Positions 19,714 through 29,649 of a stretch of 64,000 bases of DNA are shown here, piece by piece; the stretch's first letter is position 1, and the number at the start of each line of letters is the position of its first letter. The notes under the pieces were generated by a model. That model worked only from the letters and a program-made list of their open reading frames with translations. It made no database searches and had not been told where the DNA came from. The translations under genes and the position numbers were made by a program. The DNA comes from Bacteroidales bacterium (GTDB taxonomy: Bacteria; Bacteroidota; Bacteroidia; Bacteroidales; UBA932): the NCBI GenBank assembly GCA_017471965.1, contig JAFURF010000054.1, forward strand, positions 48,727 through 112,726, read 5' to 3'.

Positions 19714-22700
19714 ATGAGAAGACTGCTCCTTACCTTGATCCTTTTCCTGACCGCCATATGTCAGATCACAGCAAAGGAACGATTCATATATACTCAGATA
19801 TCGCGTAATGAAGGATTGACCTCCACAGTCAACTGCATCTATAAGGAAAAGGACGGGGATGTATGGCTCGGCACTCCGAACGGTCTGTACAGTTTCAACG
19901 GCAACAGTCTTCATAACCATCAGGACTCCCTGTTCGCAGGAAAAAGGATCTATCAGACTACTGCAGACAGGAACGGCGATCTGTGGATCCTGACCAACAG
20001 AGGACTGGTACGCAAGCATGGCAGACATTTCGAGATGATCCGGCCCGAAGAGGACTGGGGAGAAGGAAGACCCTTCCTATGCATGTGCGAAGATGAAGAC
20101 GGCATATGGTTCGGAAGCAACAGAGAGATATACAGGTACTCCTTCGAAGATTCTTCGCTATCCCTATTCAGAGACCTTGCAGAAAAGCCGTCTTTCCTTA
20201 TACGCAGCATAGAAAGAATAGACGGACAGACCTTGCTCTGCAGTTCGCATAACGGACTTCTGTTCGTCGACACAGAGACAGGAGAGACAGAGGAGACCCC
20301 TTTTGACGAATACAACGAAGTTTCGGCGACCCTCGTCGACAGGTCTGGCAGGATATGGGTGTCGTTCTACAACAACGGCATCGTGGTCTTTGAAAAAGAC
20401 GGAACAATACTGCACAGATACAATACCTCATGCTCGGACTTAAGCAACGATGTGGTCCTGTGCATGACGGAAAGAGATTCATGCATATGGGCCGGAACCG
20501 ACGGAGGCGGCATAAACATCATAGACCCGCTGAGTAACGGAATCAGGGTCCTTTCCCATACGGCCGGAGATCCGTCTTCCCTGCCGGCTCATTCGATAAA
20601 AAGCATATATACAGACAATTACGACAATATCTGGGCCGGAAGTATCCGGGAAGGGCTCATCAGGATAAGCCAAAGCGGAATGAAGACTTATTCGGACAGC
20701 CATATCGGACTTGACACAGGGCTGAGCAATCCTACGGTACTGTGCCTTTATCAGGACGGCGACGATGAGGACATATGGATAGGGACGGACGGAGAAGGAC
20801 TTAACAGATTCGATCCCCGGACAGGTAAATTCACCCACTACGGCAAGACTCTCAAGACAAAGATCGTCTCGATAGCGGAATACTCCCCGACCGAACTTGC
20901 ACTGTCTGTCTATGCGGACCGGATATGGCTCTTCGACAAGAATACCGGCAACATCCGCCCTTTACATATTGACGATCCTGAAATAAACTATCTGCTGCGA
21001 TATGCCGGCAGGAGTCTTAATCTTGCCAATGAGTCTGACGGCAGCATTCTTCTTATAAGCAATACCGTAAGCCGGCTTGACAAGACCACAGGGAAGTGTA
21101 CTGACATCGGATTCGACATAGGAGACAAGGCAAACGGCAACCTGCTGACAATCAGTTCCACTGCAGACGGCCTGTGGATGCATGACTACTACAACATCTA
21201 CCTCCTGCCAGAAGGAGGGTCTCAGATCATCAGGAAAGGACACACCAACAAGCATGTGATCAACAGCGGACATATGGACTCCGACGGGATAATATGGCTG
21301 GCCACAGACAAGGGAATGTGCCGTTTCAACACATCAGAAGGCAGGTTTTCCCACGTCAGGACCACCCTTCTGCAGACAGCGGCATCTGTGGTATGCGACA
21401 GCAGTTCCAGGGTCTGGGTCGGAACCGGCAACGGACTGTACGCCTATCTCAAGGACTCAGACAGTTTCACTCTCTTCGGAAATTCGGACGGCGCCGCCCC
21501 TAACGAATACCTGAGCAAACCGCGGCTTCTTTCCCGAGAGGGAGATGTGTATATAGGAGGCGTGCAGGGTCTGCTTCACATAGACAGGGACTACTCCATA
21601 GACACGGCAGACGAGCCATATGTCAGACTGTACAGCATGACTGTCGACAACGTCACTGTCGATGCCGTCAATGACGGGACATACAGGGTTCCGCGCAACA
21701 GCAAAAGCATTGAAATAAGCGTGACATCCCAGGAGAAGGATATCTTCAGAGAAAAGGTATACAGATTCATGATTCCTGACGTCGGCATTTCATATGAATC
21801 CAAATCTCCTGTACTGAACATACAGCAGTTGGACAGACCGGGCAAGCATGAGATTCTTGTGACATGTACCAGACGCAACGGAGAGTGGTGCGAACCGGTG
21901 AGACTCATGACCCTGCACATCCCACAGCCATGGTATCTCTCAGGCTGGTTCCTCACCGGAATGACGATGTTTGTGTGCATCAGTGCTCTTTACATCCACA
22001 TCACCATCACCCGACGTCGCAGAAACAGACTCGAACTGGCTCTGAAGGAGCAGGAACAGAAGACCTACGAGGAAAAGGTCCAGTTCCTAATCAACATCAG
22101 TCATGAACTTCGCACGCCTCTGACCTTGATCATGGCACCGATGAAAAGGCTTCTCGACAGACTGAATGCGGAAGACGAACACTACCCGACACTCAGCAGG
22201 ATATACAGACAATCCCGACGGATGAGGGATCTTCTGAACATGGTTCTGGATCTTCGGAAGATGGAAGTGGGAAAGAGCAGTCTGAAACTTGAGCATTCGG
22301 ACTTCAACCGATGGATCCTGGAATGTATTGAAGACATAGTGAATGAAGAACATGCAGAAAACATAGAGATTGTGACGGAACTGGATCCGAAGATCGGTGC
22401 AACGGATTTCGACAAGACGCGCTGTGACACCATTCTGATCAATCTGCTCATGAACGCAGTGAAACATAGCCGTCCAGGAGACATCATCACTGTCAGGACA
22501 ACGCTTACAGATGATGGAATGGTCAGGACAAGCATCTGCGACCAGGGTCCCGGACTGCAGGACATAGACCCGGAACGGCTGTTCACCCGATTCTATCAGA
22601 GCCGGAACGAGCAGTACGGCAGTGGCATCGGCCTGTCTTACTCAAAGATACTGGTAGAGCTGCATGGAGGAAGGATCGGAGCATACGACAACTCGGGCAA

Positions 22701-23073
22701 GGGAGCGACATTCTGGTGGGAGATTCCTGCCTGCGGCATTATGGAAGATGTTCCTGCCAAAGCATACCTCAATGAACTCATAGGATACAATCCTGCGGAT
22801 GAGAAGAAGATTGAGGAAGGACGTCCTTTCAGCACCTCTGACAAGACAGTCATGCTGGTGGACGACAACCCTGACCTGCTGGATTTCCTCAAAGAGGCCA
22901 TGCATACGGATTTCGCAGAGATCATGACTGCATGTGGCGGCAGAGAGGCCCTTGAGACACTCACACGTGGAATCCTCCCCGACATAATCGTCAGCGACAT
23001 CAACATGCCCGATGGTGACGGTTATACCCTATGCAGCATGCTCAAATCTGACGAAAGGTTCATCCACATCTAA
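19714..23073 (+). pseudogene. hybrid two-component system regulator (HTCS), 5' part, split by prophage
   Basis: The 1119-residue open frame carries a signal peptide (1-20) and two-component-regulator propeller repeats (such as DGDVWLGTPNGLYSF and DNIWAGSIREGLIRI). It continues with a Y_Y_Y-type domain, a transmembrane segment (about 745-765), a histidine kinase with phospho-acceptor H797 in NISHELRTPLTL, and HATPase motifs NLLMNAVKHS and GSGIGLSYSKI. The receiver domain has phospho-acceptor D1095 in SDINMPDGDGY but is cut after ERFIHI, where the prophage begins and supplies the TAA stop at 23071. The rest (IPIILLTARGEE to the AraC domain) is at 62084-62614. It would have sensed glycan and activated the divergent susC operon; the break should abolish that. 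Confidence 0.93.
23066..23070. repeat. target-site duplication, left copy (ACATC)
   Basis: ACATC here and at 62082-62086 flank the prophage. Removing one copy and the intervening DNA restores the HTCS reading frame (ERFIHI then PIILLTARG). A 5-bp duplication is characteristic of Mu-type transposition. Confidence 0.9.
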
Positions 23074-23079
23074 GGGGGA

Positions 23080-23188
23080 TAAAACGAAATGTGATAGTGT
23101 AAGATGTGGTATGTGAGTGTGTAAGTCTTTGAAGTGTGGAGAGTTAGAGGTGAAATATAGCCGGGTGCATCGTTAAAACGAAATGTGG
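23080..23188. promoter_or_regulatory. prophage left-end transposase-binding motifs
   Basis: TAAAACGAAATGTGA at 23080-23094 and TAAAACGAAATGTGG at 23174-23188 are direct copies. The same motif is found inverted at the right end (62011-62075). By analogy with Mu attL they are the probable transposase sites. The stretch 23071-23787 holds no convincing gene: it contains these motifs, an AAGACCGAG repeat set and a terminator. Confidence 0.7.
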
Positions 23189-23501
23189 CTTTATAGAACA
23201 TCCTTATAACATCTGCCCGATTTTTTGAACAGACCCTTTCAAATATATGTTACATCGCCTTCAGGTTTTGCCATAAACGGCCAAATTTGAGGGCGATTTC
23301 TTTTCTTTACCCGATATATAAAATCCCTGTGCCAGCCCGTTTCAGGGGCTATTTTTGCCCTTTTTGCGAACATTTGAACGCATCTTGAACTTGGAGGCGC
23401 TCCGCACCTTTCAAAAGCCCATATAAGCCCACAAATCATCCTTTCAGATCCGGGCTGTTTCTGATGTAAGAACTGGTTACCTTAGGCTGACTTTTTTGAA
23501 T

Positions 23502-23534
23502 AAGACCGAGGTTAAGACCGAGTATTAAACCGAG
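23502..23534. repeat. three short tandem repeats in the prophage left end
   Basis: AAGACCGAG at 23502-23510 and 23514-23522, and AAACCGAG at 23527-23534, repeat every 12-13 bases, close to one helical turn. A looser form (AGACGGAG) follows at 23582. This looks like a protein-binding array, perhaps an enhancer or regulator site. Confidence 0.45.
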
Positions 23535-23721
23535 TTTTTTAAGTGTGTGAAAAACGAAAAAGACACATTAAACAGAGGTTTAGACGGAGTTTTTTTATGT
23601 TTTTTTGTCGCTATATTTCAATGTCGTTGCAGAAAAATGCGGTATTTTGTACCTAAATGTGCGTTATAATTACCCTTTATGCACCCTATATTTCCATTTT
23701 AGCGGATATTGCAATAAATTG

Positions 23722-23757
23722 AAAGCCACTGAATTACGGCTTAATTCAGTGGCTTTT
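23722..23757. terminator. terminator downstream of the repressor gene
   Basis: AAGCCACTGAATT and AATTCAGTGGCTT form a perfect 13-bp stem with a seven-base loop, followed by T-rich sequence on both strands. It lies 30 bases beyond the leftward repressor gene. Confidence 0.75.
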
Positions 23758-23787
23758 ATTGTTCAAAAAAAACAGGAAAAAATATCT

Positions 23788-24495
23788 CTATCCCAAAGTG
23801 TTGAAGCGGACACTTGCTTTTACGAGTGCCAAAGCGTGTATGGATGCTGCTGGAATATCCTTTGGGGAATGGTGCGGATTATGGCTAACAAGCCGTACAT
23901 TCTGCTGATCTTCTGACTTTTGAATGTATTTAATAGTTATATATGTCTCTCCTTCAATAGTGAATGAAAGCAGATACATTTCACCCCATAATATATTAGA
24001 TGTGGTAGCCGGGATCTCTTTATATAATACTATGTCACCACTCTTGAGAAGCGGATACATAGAATCACCCCTGACATAAATAGCCCCATCAACCGGAGGA
24101 AGATCCGGAATGTTTATGTGGCTTACTGGAACTTGTCTCGTATTGCCAAATAGGGCTATGAGTCCAGCACTGGCATCCAACTCGTACAGAGGAACATTTT
24201 GAATATCCACCCTACGATCCGTCCTTAATGAGAACGAATTTTGAATTTGGGCAGATCCTGTCTGTTCCTCCTCATCAGCACGGATCATCTCTCCATTCCC
24301 AGTAAGGATCCAGTCAGGATTTATATTCGCATTTGCGCACATTTTCTCTAAAACATCATAGGACGGCTTGCCTTGCCTTGTGCCTACAACATTTTCCACT
24401 ACGGTTGGGGAAATCCCACACGCAGTGGCAAAAGCCCTTTTATTACCATTATATAGGACTTTTATGATCTGTTCAAATCGCTCGTTGATAGTCAT
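23788..24495 (-). CDS. S24-type phage repressor (CI/LexA-like)
   Basis: From the ATG at 24495 it has 235 residues. An N-terminal helix-turn-helix (KRAFATACGISPTVVENVVG, about 19-38) is followed by a C-terminal S24 peptidase domain with S145 in VRGDSMYPLL and K189 in YITIKYIQ. An Ala-Gly bond lies at 110-111, 35 residues before the serine as in LexA, so RecA-stimulated self-cleavage is plausible. It is leftward and divergent from the early operon. Palindromic sites cover the intervening promoter. The longer open frame to 24600 would run through those operators and is not favoured. Confidence 0.9.
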   Translation of the reverse strand: MTINERFEQIIKVLYNGNKRAFATACGISPTVVENVVGTRQGKPSYDVLEKMCANANINPDWILTGNGEMIRADEEEQTGSAQIQNSFSLRTDRRVDIQNVPLYELDASAGLIALFGNTRQVPVSHINIPDLPPVDGAIYVRGDSMYPLLKSGDIVLYKEIPATTSNILWGEMYLLSFTIEGETYITIKYIQKSEDQQNVRLVSHNPHHSPKDIPAASIHALALVKASVRFNTLG

Positions 24496-24507
24496 ACCCT
24501 GTAAAAT

Positions 24508-24571
24508 GTTCGCAAGTGCGTAAAATAATTCGCATTTTATTTGGATTATTCGCATTTGCGAATTACTTTTG
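24508..24571 (+). promoter_or_regulatory. early lytic promoter with overlapping repressor operators
   Basis: TTTG (24540-24543), 20 bases, then TACTTTTG (24564-24571) makes a good Bacteroidetes promoter reading rightward. The palindrome ATTCGCATTTGCGAAT (24548-24563) fills the spacer exactly. Related sites TTCGCAAGTGCG (24509-24520) and AATTCGCATTTT (24528-24539) lie toward the repressor start. The repressor bound here would block the early operon. Confidence 0.75.
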
Positions 24572-24633
24572 CAAAGTCTTAATAATTTAAGACGGGTCAA
24601 AGATACGGATTAAATTTTATTCAACAATAGGAT

Positions 24634-24855
24634 ATGACATTCTTCAAATTCATCAAAGTAGAGGTCGGCTTCTCGGAATGGAGTCAGGTCAATGACTTCG
24701 TCAGAGTCATTGACAGAATGAAGTATTCGGGAGCCTATCAGGTGGACAGTCTCACACTTATCGTTTCCTCAGCCAATGAGGATGAATACGAAGAGATCGA
24801 GAGTTACCTTGAAGAGTTCTTCCAGTTCCACAGCATTGAAAACATCAATAAATAG
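24634..24855 (+). CDS. hypothetical early phage protein
   Basis: This 73-residue acidic protein (MTFFKFIKVEVGFSEWSQVN, ending EEFFQFHSIENINK) is the first gene of the rightward early operon. No family recognised. Its predicted mixed alpha/beta pattern resembles small regulatory proteins, but no motif supports that. Confidence 0.65.
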   Translation: MTFFKFIKVEVGFSEWSQVNDFVRVIDRMKYSGAYQVDSLTLIVSSANEDEYEEIESYLEEFFQFHSIENINK

Positions 24856-24859
24856 AGAT

Positions 24860-25264
24860 ATGAAATACATCGTACTATCCACCGAAAAGAAAAAAGAGCT
24901 TCAGAAGGAGTACGGAGTCAGCCACGTAACCGTTTGGTCGGCTCTGAACTACATTACAAAGAGCGATCTGTCCGAGAAGATCCGGACAGCAGCCCTTGAT
25001 AAGGGCGGTGTTGTTGTCGCAAAGGTTGTTCCGAGCAACTTCGTGCCTAACTGCGAATGCCAATTCATTCACAAGGACAATACGGTTGACCAGACCATTC
25101 AAACCTTTTCAAACGGCTTTCAATTGAAGATATACTGGAGAGAGGGTAAGGCCGAGATCATACACGACTCAAAGATCTTGAAGTCGTACGAGGTTGAGAA
25201 GTTCAAGGAATGGGGCAGCCTCCTGTTTGAGACACAGCAGATGAATGACACCTATGCAGAGTAA
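24860..25264 (+). CDS. hypothetical early phage protein with N-terminal helix-turn-helix-like segment
   Basis: Starting at the ATG at 24860, four bases after the previous stop, the protein has 134 residues. KKKELQKEYGVSHVTVWSALNYIT (about 9-32) looks like a DNA-binding helix-turn-helix, so it may be a Ner/Cro-type early regulator. The rest is unrecognised. The longer frame from 24776 overlaps the previous gene and is rejected. Confidence 0.65.
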   Translation: MKYIVLSTEKKKELQKEYGVSHVTVWSALNYITKSDLSEKIRTAALDKGGVVVAKVVPSNFVPNCECQFIHKDNTVDQTIQTFSNGFQLKIYWREGKAEIIHDSKILKSYEVEKFKEWGSLLFETQQMNDTYAE

Positions 25265-25268
25265 AGAT

Positions 25269-25691
25269 ATGGAGACAACAAGACTAATGAAGCAGATCGC
25301 CCTTCTTGAAACAGGCGACACCATTGCAGTATCAGCCTTAGGAGGCCAGCTTGTAGGAACTTTCGGAGGCTATGATGCTGACGACGAAACACTCAACATT
25401 GAACTGGTTGCTCCAGTTCGCCCAGTTAGATACTCGAAAATTACCGACGATAGGGTTTTTATGCAGAAGCTCGGTATTGAGGTATGCGACATCCAAGCCA
25501 TCAGGGTTATTGATGGTACTCCGGGGCAACTGGTTCACGTCCAAGTGACAGATGTAAAAACCGGGAAAGATGTAACGGTTGAAGTGGACTTCTCAACAGG
25601 GAAAGTTGACTTTGATCTGAAAGATGCCGACTCAACTTCTCCTGCTTACGTAAAAGTTGCTCAGGCTCTTTGCAAGACATTGATTGGATAG
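25269..25691 (+). CDS. hypothetical early phage protein
   Basis: The ATG at 25269 gives a 140-residue protein (METTRLMKQIALLETGDTIA). The upstream extension overlaps the preceding gene. Beta-rich with VTDVKTGKDVTVEVDFSTGKVDFDL and an acidic surface. No family recognised. It precedes a tRNA-like element and the transposase gene. Confidence 0.65.
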   Translation: METTRLMKQIALLETGDTIAVSALGGQLVGTFGGYDADDETLNIELVAPVRPVRYSKITDDRVFMQKLGIEVCDIQAIRVIDGTPGQLVHVQVTDVKTGKDVTVEVDFSTGKVDFDLKDADSTSPAYVKVAQALCKTLIG

Positions 25692-25700
25692 GAATATATC

Positions 25701-25769
25701 TCCTGCGTAGCTCAAAGGTGGAGCGCAGCCAATGGCTGAGGGTGTCGAGTTCGAGTCTCACCGCAGGAT
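25701..25769 (+). ncRNA. tRNA-like element 1 (three-base anticodon-arm loop)
   Basis: It folds as a tRNA: acceptor TCCTGCG/CGCAGGA (7 bp), D stem GCTC/GAGC, a five-pair stem CAGCC/GGCTG closed by only AAT, a variable region, and a T arm with loop TTCGAGT and three to five pairs. It is four bases shorter than a normal tRNA, exactly the missing part of the anticodon loop. An alternative pairing with loop CCAATGG would give a weak stem. No CCA is encoded. Confidence 0.45.
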
Positions 25770-25783
25770 CTAACCTTTAAAAA

Positions 25784-27811
25784 ATGGAATTTTACGGCAA
25801 AATAATAGCGGTTACAAAGTACGATCTGACACGATCTGATGACGGTGATCCGGTTATGACAGTCTCAACATACGACTGGAATATCAGGAAAAAGAACTTC
25901 AATGTTCTCCGTCCGGGAAAGGGGTTGGGATCGTATGCTCTTATTGAATTTGATACCCTGCCGTTAAGATTCAAATCTAAATTCATAGAGAAATACGGTG
26001 ATCCTAAAGAGATAATGGAACAGAAACAGACTTATCTTCCTCTTGATCACAACGCCCAGATCTTCTTCCACGATTACATCCTGCCTAATGGTGAGCATCT
26101 TCCGGAAGATAAACAGGTGGAGTACACAGTCAATGCACGTGTCCTTAATGCTATGCTTGATGCCTATAACACTCAAAGGACGATGCGTAGAGCCTGTAAC
26201 AATAACACTCCGGTCATTTGGTCAAATATCTTCGCTATGTGCGAGGAACTCAGAGATACCGAACACCACACCCTGCCAAAGAGCGAAGCTCGCCTGAGAG
26301 ACAAACTCAGGGAGTATAAGGCTGCCGGATATGAGTGCCTGGTCTCAAAGAAGTTCTGTAACAGCAACACTTTGAAGATCACAGAAGCAGCAGGAAGGCA
26401 GATCATCGCTTTACGTCGATGCAGAGTTCCGGTTTATACCACGAAAGAGATCCTTGAGGAGTTTAATGCCATTGCTGACAAAAAGGGCTGGAAAAAACTC
26501 AATTCGGTAGCAGCCTTGACCCAATACCTTGAGAGACCTGAGATCAAGCCTCAATGGTACGATGCAGTATATGGAGAATTGGCTGCGAAGCAACTCTTCT
26601 CAAGGAGGAATAAGACACAGATGCCATCAATGCGTGATTCGCTTTGGTATGGTGATGGTACAAAAATGAACTTGTTTTATAGGGCATTTGAAAACGGAAA
26701 AACCGTTGTCAAGTCTCTGTATGTCTATGAGGTTGCAGATGCATTCAGTGACACCATCCTCGGTTGTGCCATAGGTACTCACGAGACATTTGATCTGCAA
26801 TACAACGCCTTCAGAATGGCAATTGAAACATCCGGCCACAAGCCGTATGAGATCGTGTACGATAATCAGGGCGGTCAGAACACAAAGATCGCAAAGGCAT
26901 TCTTTGAGAAGATCTGCAGGGTGTCAAGACCTACAGCCCCATATAACGGCCCTTCAAAGACAATCGAGAACACCTTTAATAGATTTCAGAAATATGTGAT
27001 GTCTCACGACTGGAGATTCACCGGATCAAACATATCATCCAAATCGGGATGGAAGATCAATAGGGAGTTCATTGAGGCTAACAAAGAATCCCTTTATACT
27101 CGTGAAGAGGTCATTCAGGCATATCACGCATATAGAGCAGAATGGAACTCGAGACCTCACCACGTGACAGGTATTGTCAGAGATCAGATGTATGCTTCAT
27201 CAGTCAATCCTGAGACAGAGGCCGTCTCTGCAATTGATATGGTGGATCTGTTTTGGATTCAGACTCAAGCACCAAGTGTTTTCACTGCCGACGGCATCAC
27301 CATTCAATACAGGAATCAGAAGTATTCATACGAAGTACTCACCGCTGATGGCAAGCCGGATTATGAATGGAGAAGGGAGAATACAGGTCGTGAGTTCTAT
27401 CTGAAGTTTGACCCTAATAGTATGAATGAGGCCCTTCTTTATGAGATGACTCCTATGGGATTGAGGTATGAGCGAACTGCCTACCCTTACATAACAGTGC
27501 ACAGGAACATTCAGGAGCAGAGGGAAGGAGAGGCAGCATTCCTGAGAATGAACGATGAATCCATCAAGACCGAAAGGGTACGAAGGCAGATCGAGAACAG
27601 CCAGCTGGAGATTGAACACGGTGTTGCTCCTGAACAGCTCGGACTCCGGACTCCAAGGCTTAAGGGTATATCTGAAAAGGAATTTGAAAGACTCGCTGAC
27701 AATATAGCGGTGATCATTCCGGAAGAATCTGAGCCAATTGCCATCGGGGAATATACCAAGGCGACCAGCAATGCCGACTATGATCCATTGTCAATACTTA
27801 ACAGACTCTAA
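25784..27811 (+). CDS. Mu-type transposase (MuA-like DDE recombinase)
   Basis: The 675-residue protein is the phage integrase/transposase. Its catalytic triad appears as D291 (LWYGDGTKMN), D360 (IVYDNQGGQ) and E395 (SKTIENTFNRFQ), a D-68-D-34-E spacing typical of rve/DDE enzymes. An N-terminal DNA-binding region and a C-terminal Mu-transposase-like beta domain (about 480-600) flank the core. The last about 80 residues are charged and probably contact the MuB-like ATPase encoded 20 bases downstream. It would act at the end motifs at 23080-23188 and 62011-62075. Confidence 0.93.
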   Translation: MEFYGKIIAVTKYDLTRSDDGDPVMTVSTYDWNIRKKNFNVLRPGKGLGSYALIEFDTLPLRFKSKFIEKYGDPKEIMEQKQTYLPLDHNAQIFFHDYILPNGEHLPEDKQVEYTVNARVLNAMLDAYNTQRTMRRACNNNTPVIWSNIFAMCEELRDTEHHTLPKSEARLRDKLREYKAAGYECLVSKKFCNSNTLKITEAAGRQIIALRRCRVPVYTTKEILEEFNAIADKKGWKKLNSVAALTQYLERPEIKPQWYDAVYGELAAKQLFSRRNKTQMPSMRDSLWYGDGTKMNLFYRAFENGKTVVKSLYVYEVADAFSDTILGCAIGTHETFDLQYNAFRMAIETSGHKPYEIVYDNQGGQNTKIAKAFFEKICRVSRPTAPYNGPSKTIENTFNRFQKYVMSHDWRFTGSNISSKSGWKINREFIEANKESLYTREEVIQAYHAYRAEWNSRPHHVTGIVRDQMYASSVNPETEAVSAIDMVDLFWIQTQAPSVFTADGITIQYRNQKYSYEVLTADGKPDYEWRRENTGREFYLKFDPNSMNEALLYEMTPMGLRYERTAYPYITVHRNIQEQREGEAAFLRMNDESIKTERVRRQIENSQLEIEHGVAPEQLGLRTPRLKGISEKEFERLADNIAVIIPEESEPIAIGEYTKATSNADYDPLSILNRL

Positions 27812-27831
27812 CACTAATAAAACACAATATT

Positions 27832-28758
27832 ATGGGACACCAAATGACACACGAAAGAAAGCTGGAGATCAGAGACAGGCTCATCCAGTATGTATCTAAG
27901 TATCCGAGCCAGTCAAAGGCTGCGACTTCCCTCAAGGGAGTAGCCAGCATCGGAACGATCAATTCGATCATTAACGGCAAGTTTGACAGCATCAGCGACA
28001 CGATGTTCAACGCCATAATGTCGCACATAGACTCAGCCAAAACTGAGGACTGGACAATATGCTCAACAGCAGCGTTCAAGGATGTCGAGACTCTGCTTAA
28101 TGATGCCCAGCAATATCAGAATGTATCTTGGCTGGTTGGCTCTGCCGGGATCGGCAAGACCACAGCAGCAAAGATATATGCACAGAGCCATAAGAATGTG
28201 TTTTATCTGCCTTGCTCGGAAGATATGCACAAGTCGGATTTTGTCAGGGATCTTGCAACGGTCATCGGAATCAGGACAGAGGGTTTGAAGGTGAGAGAGA
28301 TCCTATACGCCATCTCTGCAGAACTCATCACAAGGGAAAGACCTCTTCTGATCTTTGATGAAGGCGACAAACTGACCGACTCTGTAATGTATTACTTCAT
28401 CACTCTTTACAACGCCCTTGAGGATAAGTGCGGTATTGTCTTCCTCTCCACACCATACATCATCAGGAGAATGGAACGAGGGCTGAGGCTCGACAAAAAG
28501 GGATATGACGAACTGCACTCACGGTTCTGCAGGAAGTTCGTACCGATTACCTCTATCTCCAGCCACGAAGTCAATGCAATCTGCCGGACGAACGGTCTGA
28601 CTGATGAGGAACATATCAGTGCTGTGATCAAAGATTCAATATACTCAAGATCAAATATGGGTAAAAAGAAGGATACGGATATGGTGGAGTTCGATATGCG
28701 ACGGGTTAAGAAGGCCATCCACAAGATGAAGAGAATAGCAATTACATCAAAACTATAA
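27832..28758 (+). CDS. MuB-like AAA+ ATPase (transposition target selector)
   Basis: The 308-residue ATPase has an N-terminal helical DNA-binding domain (about 1-70, with SQSKAATSLKGVASIGTINS like a helix-turn-helix), Walker A GSAGIGKT (103-110), Walker B PLLIFDEGDK and sensor LSTPYIIRRM. This is the MuB plan: ATP-dependent DNA binding that delivers target DNA to the transposase and gives target immunity. Position directly after the transposase supports the call. Confidence 0.9.
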   Translation: MGHQMTHERKLEIRDRLIQYVSKYPSQSKAATSLKGVASIGTINSIINGKFDSISDTMFNAIMSHIDSAKTEDWTICSTAAFKDVETLLNDAQQYQNVSWLVGSAGIGKTTAAKIYAQSHKNVFYLPCSEDMHKSDFVRDLATVIGIRTEGLKVREILYAISAELITRERPLLIFDEGDKLTDSVMYYFITLYNALEDKCGIVFLSTPYIIRRMERGLRLDKKGYDELHSRFCRKFVPITSISSHEVNAICRTNGLTDEEHISAVIKDSIYSRSNMGKKKDTDMVEFDMRRVKKAIHKMKRIAITSKL

Positions 28759-28768
28759 AGGAGTCTCA

Positions 28769-29416
28769 ATGGGAAGGACACAATCAGGAAACACAGTTCT
28801 GAAAAAGACATTCAAGGTCATTCGTTTGAGTGATGAACTTGTGGCTTGCATCGGTGAGATCGAGAAGTCTGCTACAGTCTTCATTTGGGGAAACTCAGGA
28901 AACGGAAAGACCTCCTTTGTCCTCCAGCTCATCAAAAGCCTATGCCTTGATGCCGGGCTGAAAGTCCTGTTCTTATCCAAGGAGGAAGGCGCAGGATACA
29001 CAATGCAGCAGAAGATCCGTCGTCACGGTCTTGCTGAATGTGGCAACAAGTTTCAAATAGATGATCAGATGACCTTGGAGCAACTGGATGCCAAATTGTC
29101 TCAGAAGCGATCTGCTGATGTGGCCATCGTGGACTCCGTTCAATATACAAGAATCAACTTTAGTAAATATCAGGCTTTCCGGGAAAAGCACAAAAACAAG
29201 ATGCTGATCTTCATCTCCCAAGCCGAAGGCAAACAGCCCTACAAGGCAGCAGCCAAAGATATAATGTATGCTGCAGATCAGAAGATATGGATCGAAGGCT
29301 ACAAGGCTATAACAAAGGGCAGATCCTTCGGGGAGACAGGAGAATTCACAATATGGAAAGAGGGTGCGGAGAAGTACTGGGAAGGCCGGAAACAATCAAA
29401 TAAGAAGAGGAAATGA
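28769..29416 (+). CDS. P-loop ATPase, RecA/RadA-like
   Basis: The 215-residue protein has Walker A GNSGNGKTS (41-49), KVLFLSKEEGAG and a Walker B-like ADVAIVDSVQYTRI, the core of a RecA/DnaB-type ATPase without extra domains. It may help phage DNA replication or recombination. The tail is basic (EGRKQSNKKRK). Its stop overlaps the next start by four bases. Confidence 0.75.
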   Translation: MGRTQSGNTVLKKTFKVIRLSDELVACIGEIEKSATVFIWGNSGNGKTSFVLQLIKSLCLDAGLKVLFLSKEEGAGYTMQQKIRRHGLAECGNKFQIDDQMTLEQLDAKLSQKRSADVAIVDSVQYTRINFSKYQAFREKHKNKMLIFISQAEGKQPYKAAAKDIMYAADQKIWIEGYKAITKGRSFGETGEFTIWKEGAEKYWEGRKQSNKKRK

Positions 29417-29649
29417 GAACACCGGGTGAGATAGAAAAGTGGCTTAAAAAACAGAAGTGGTTTGATAAGTTCTACGATCATTGCAGAAAGCAGCACTTCT
29501 ATGATCTGAAATTCGTTGAAGGAATAATGTCCGGCAATCACGGAGTGGAAACAATAATGGATGCCTTCCAGTGGAGCATTACAGATGAGGGTGCAGACTA
29601 CTGGTATGATGTTCAAAAGGCGTTCTGGAAATGGTACGGTTGGATATGA
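29413..29649 (+). CDS. hypothetical phage protein
   Basis: This 78-residue aromatic-rich protein (MRTPGEIEKWLKKQKWFDKF, ending DVQKAFWKWYGWI) starts inside an ATGA overlap with the preceding ATPase gene and overlaps the next gene by four bases. No family recognised. Confidence 0.65.
   Translation: MRTPGEIEKWLKKQKWFDKFYDHCRKQHFYDLKFVEGIMSGNHGVETIMDAFQWSITDEGADYWYDVQKAFWKWYGWI

Noticed and set aside
23239-23439. 66-residue leftward open frame in the prophage left end
   Set aside because: No ribosome site, no family, and it lies among transposase sites and repeats; not supported as a gene.
24496-24600. Longer repressor start at 24600
   Set aside because: It would translate the operator/promoter region; the ATG at 24495 starts at the helix-turn-helix domain.
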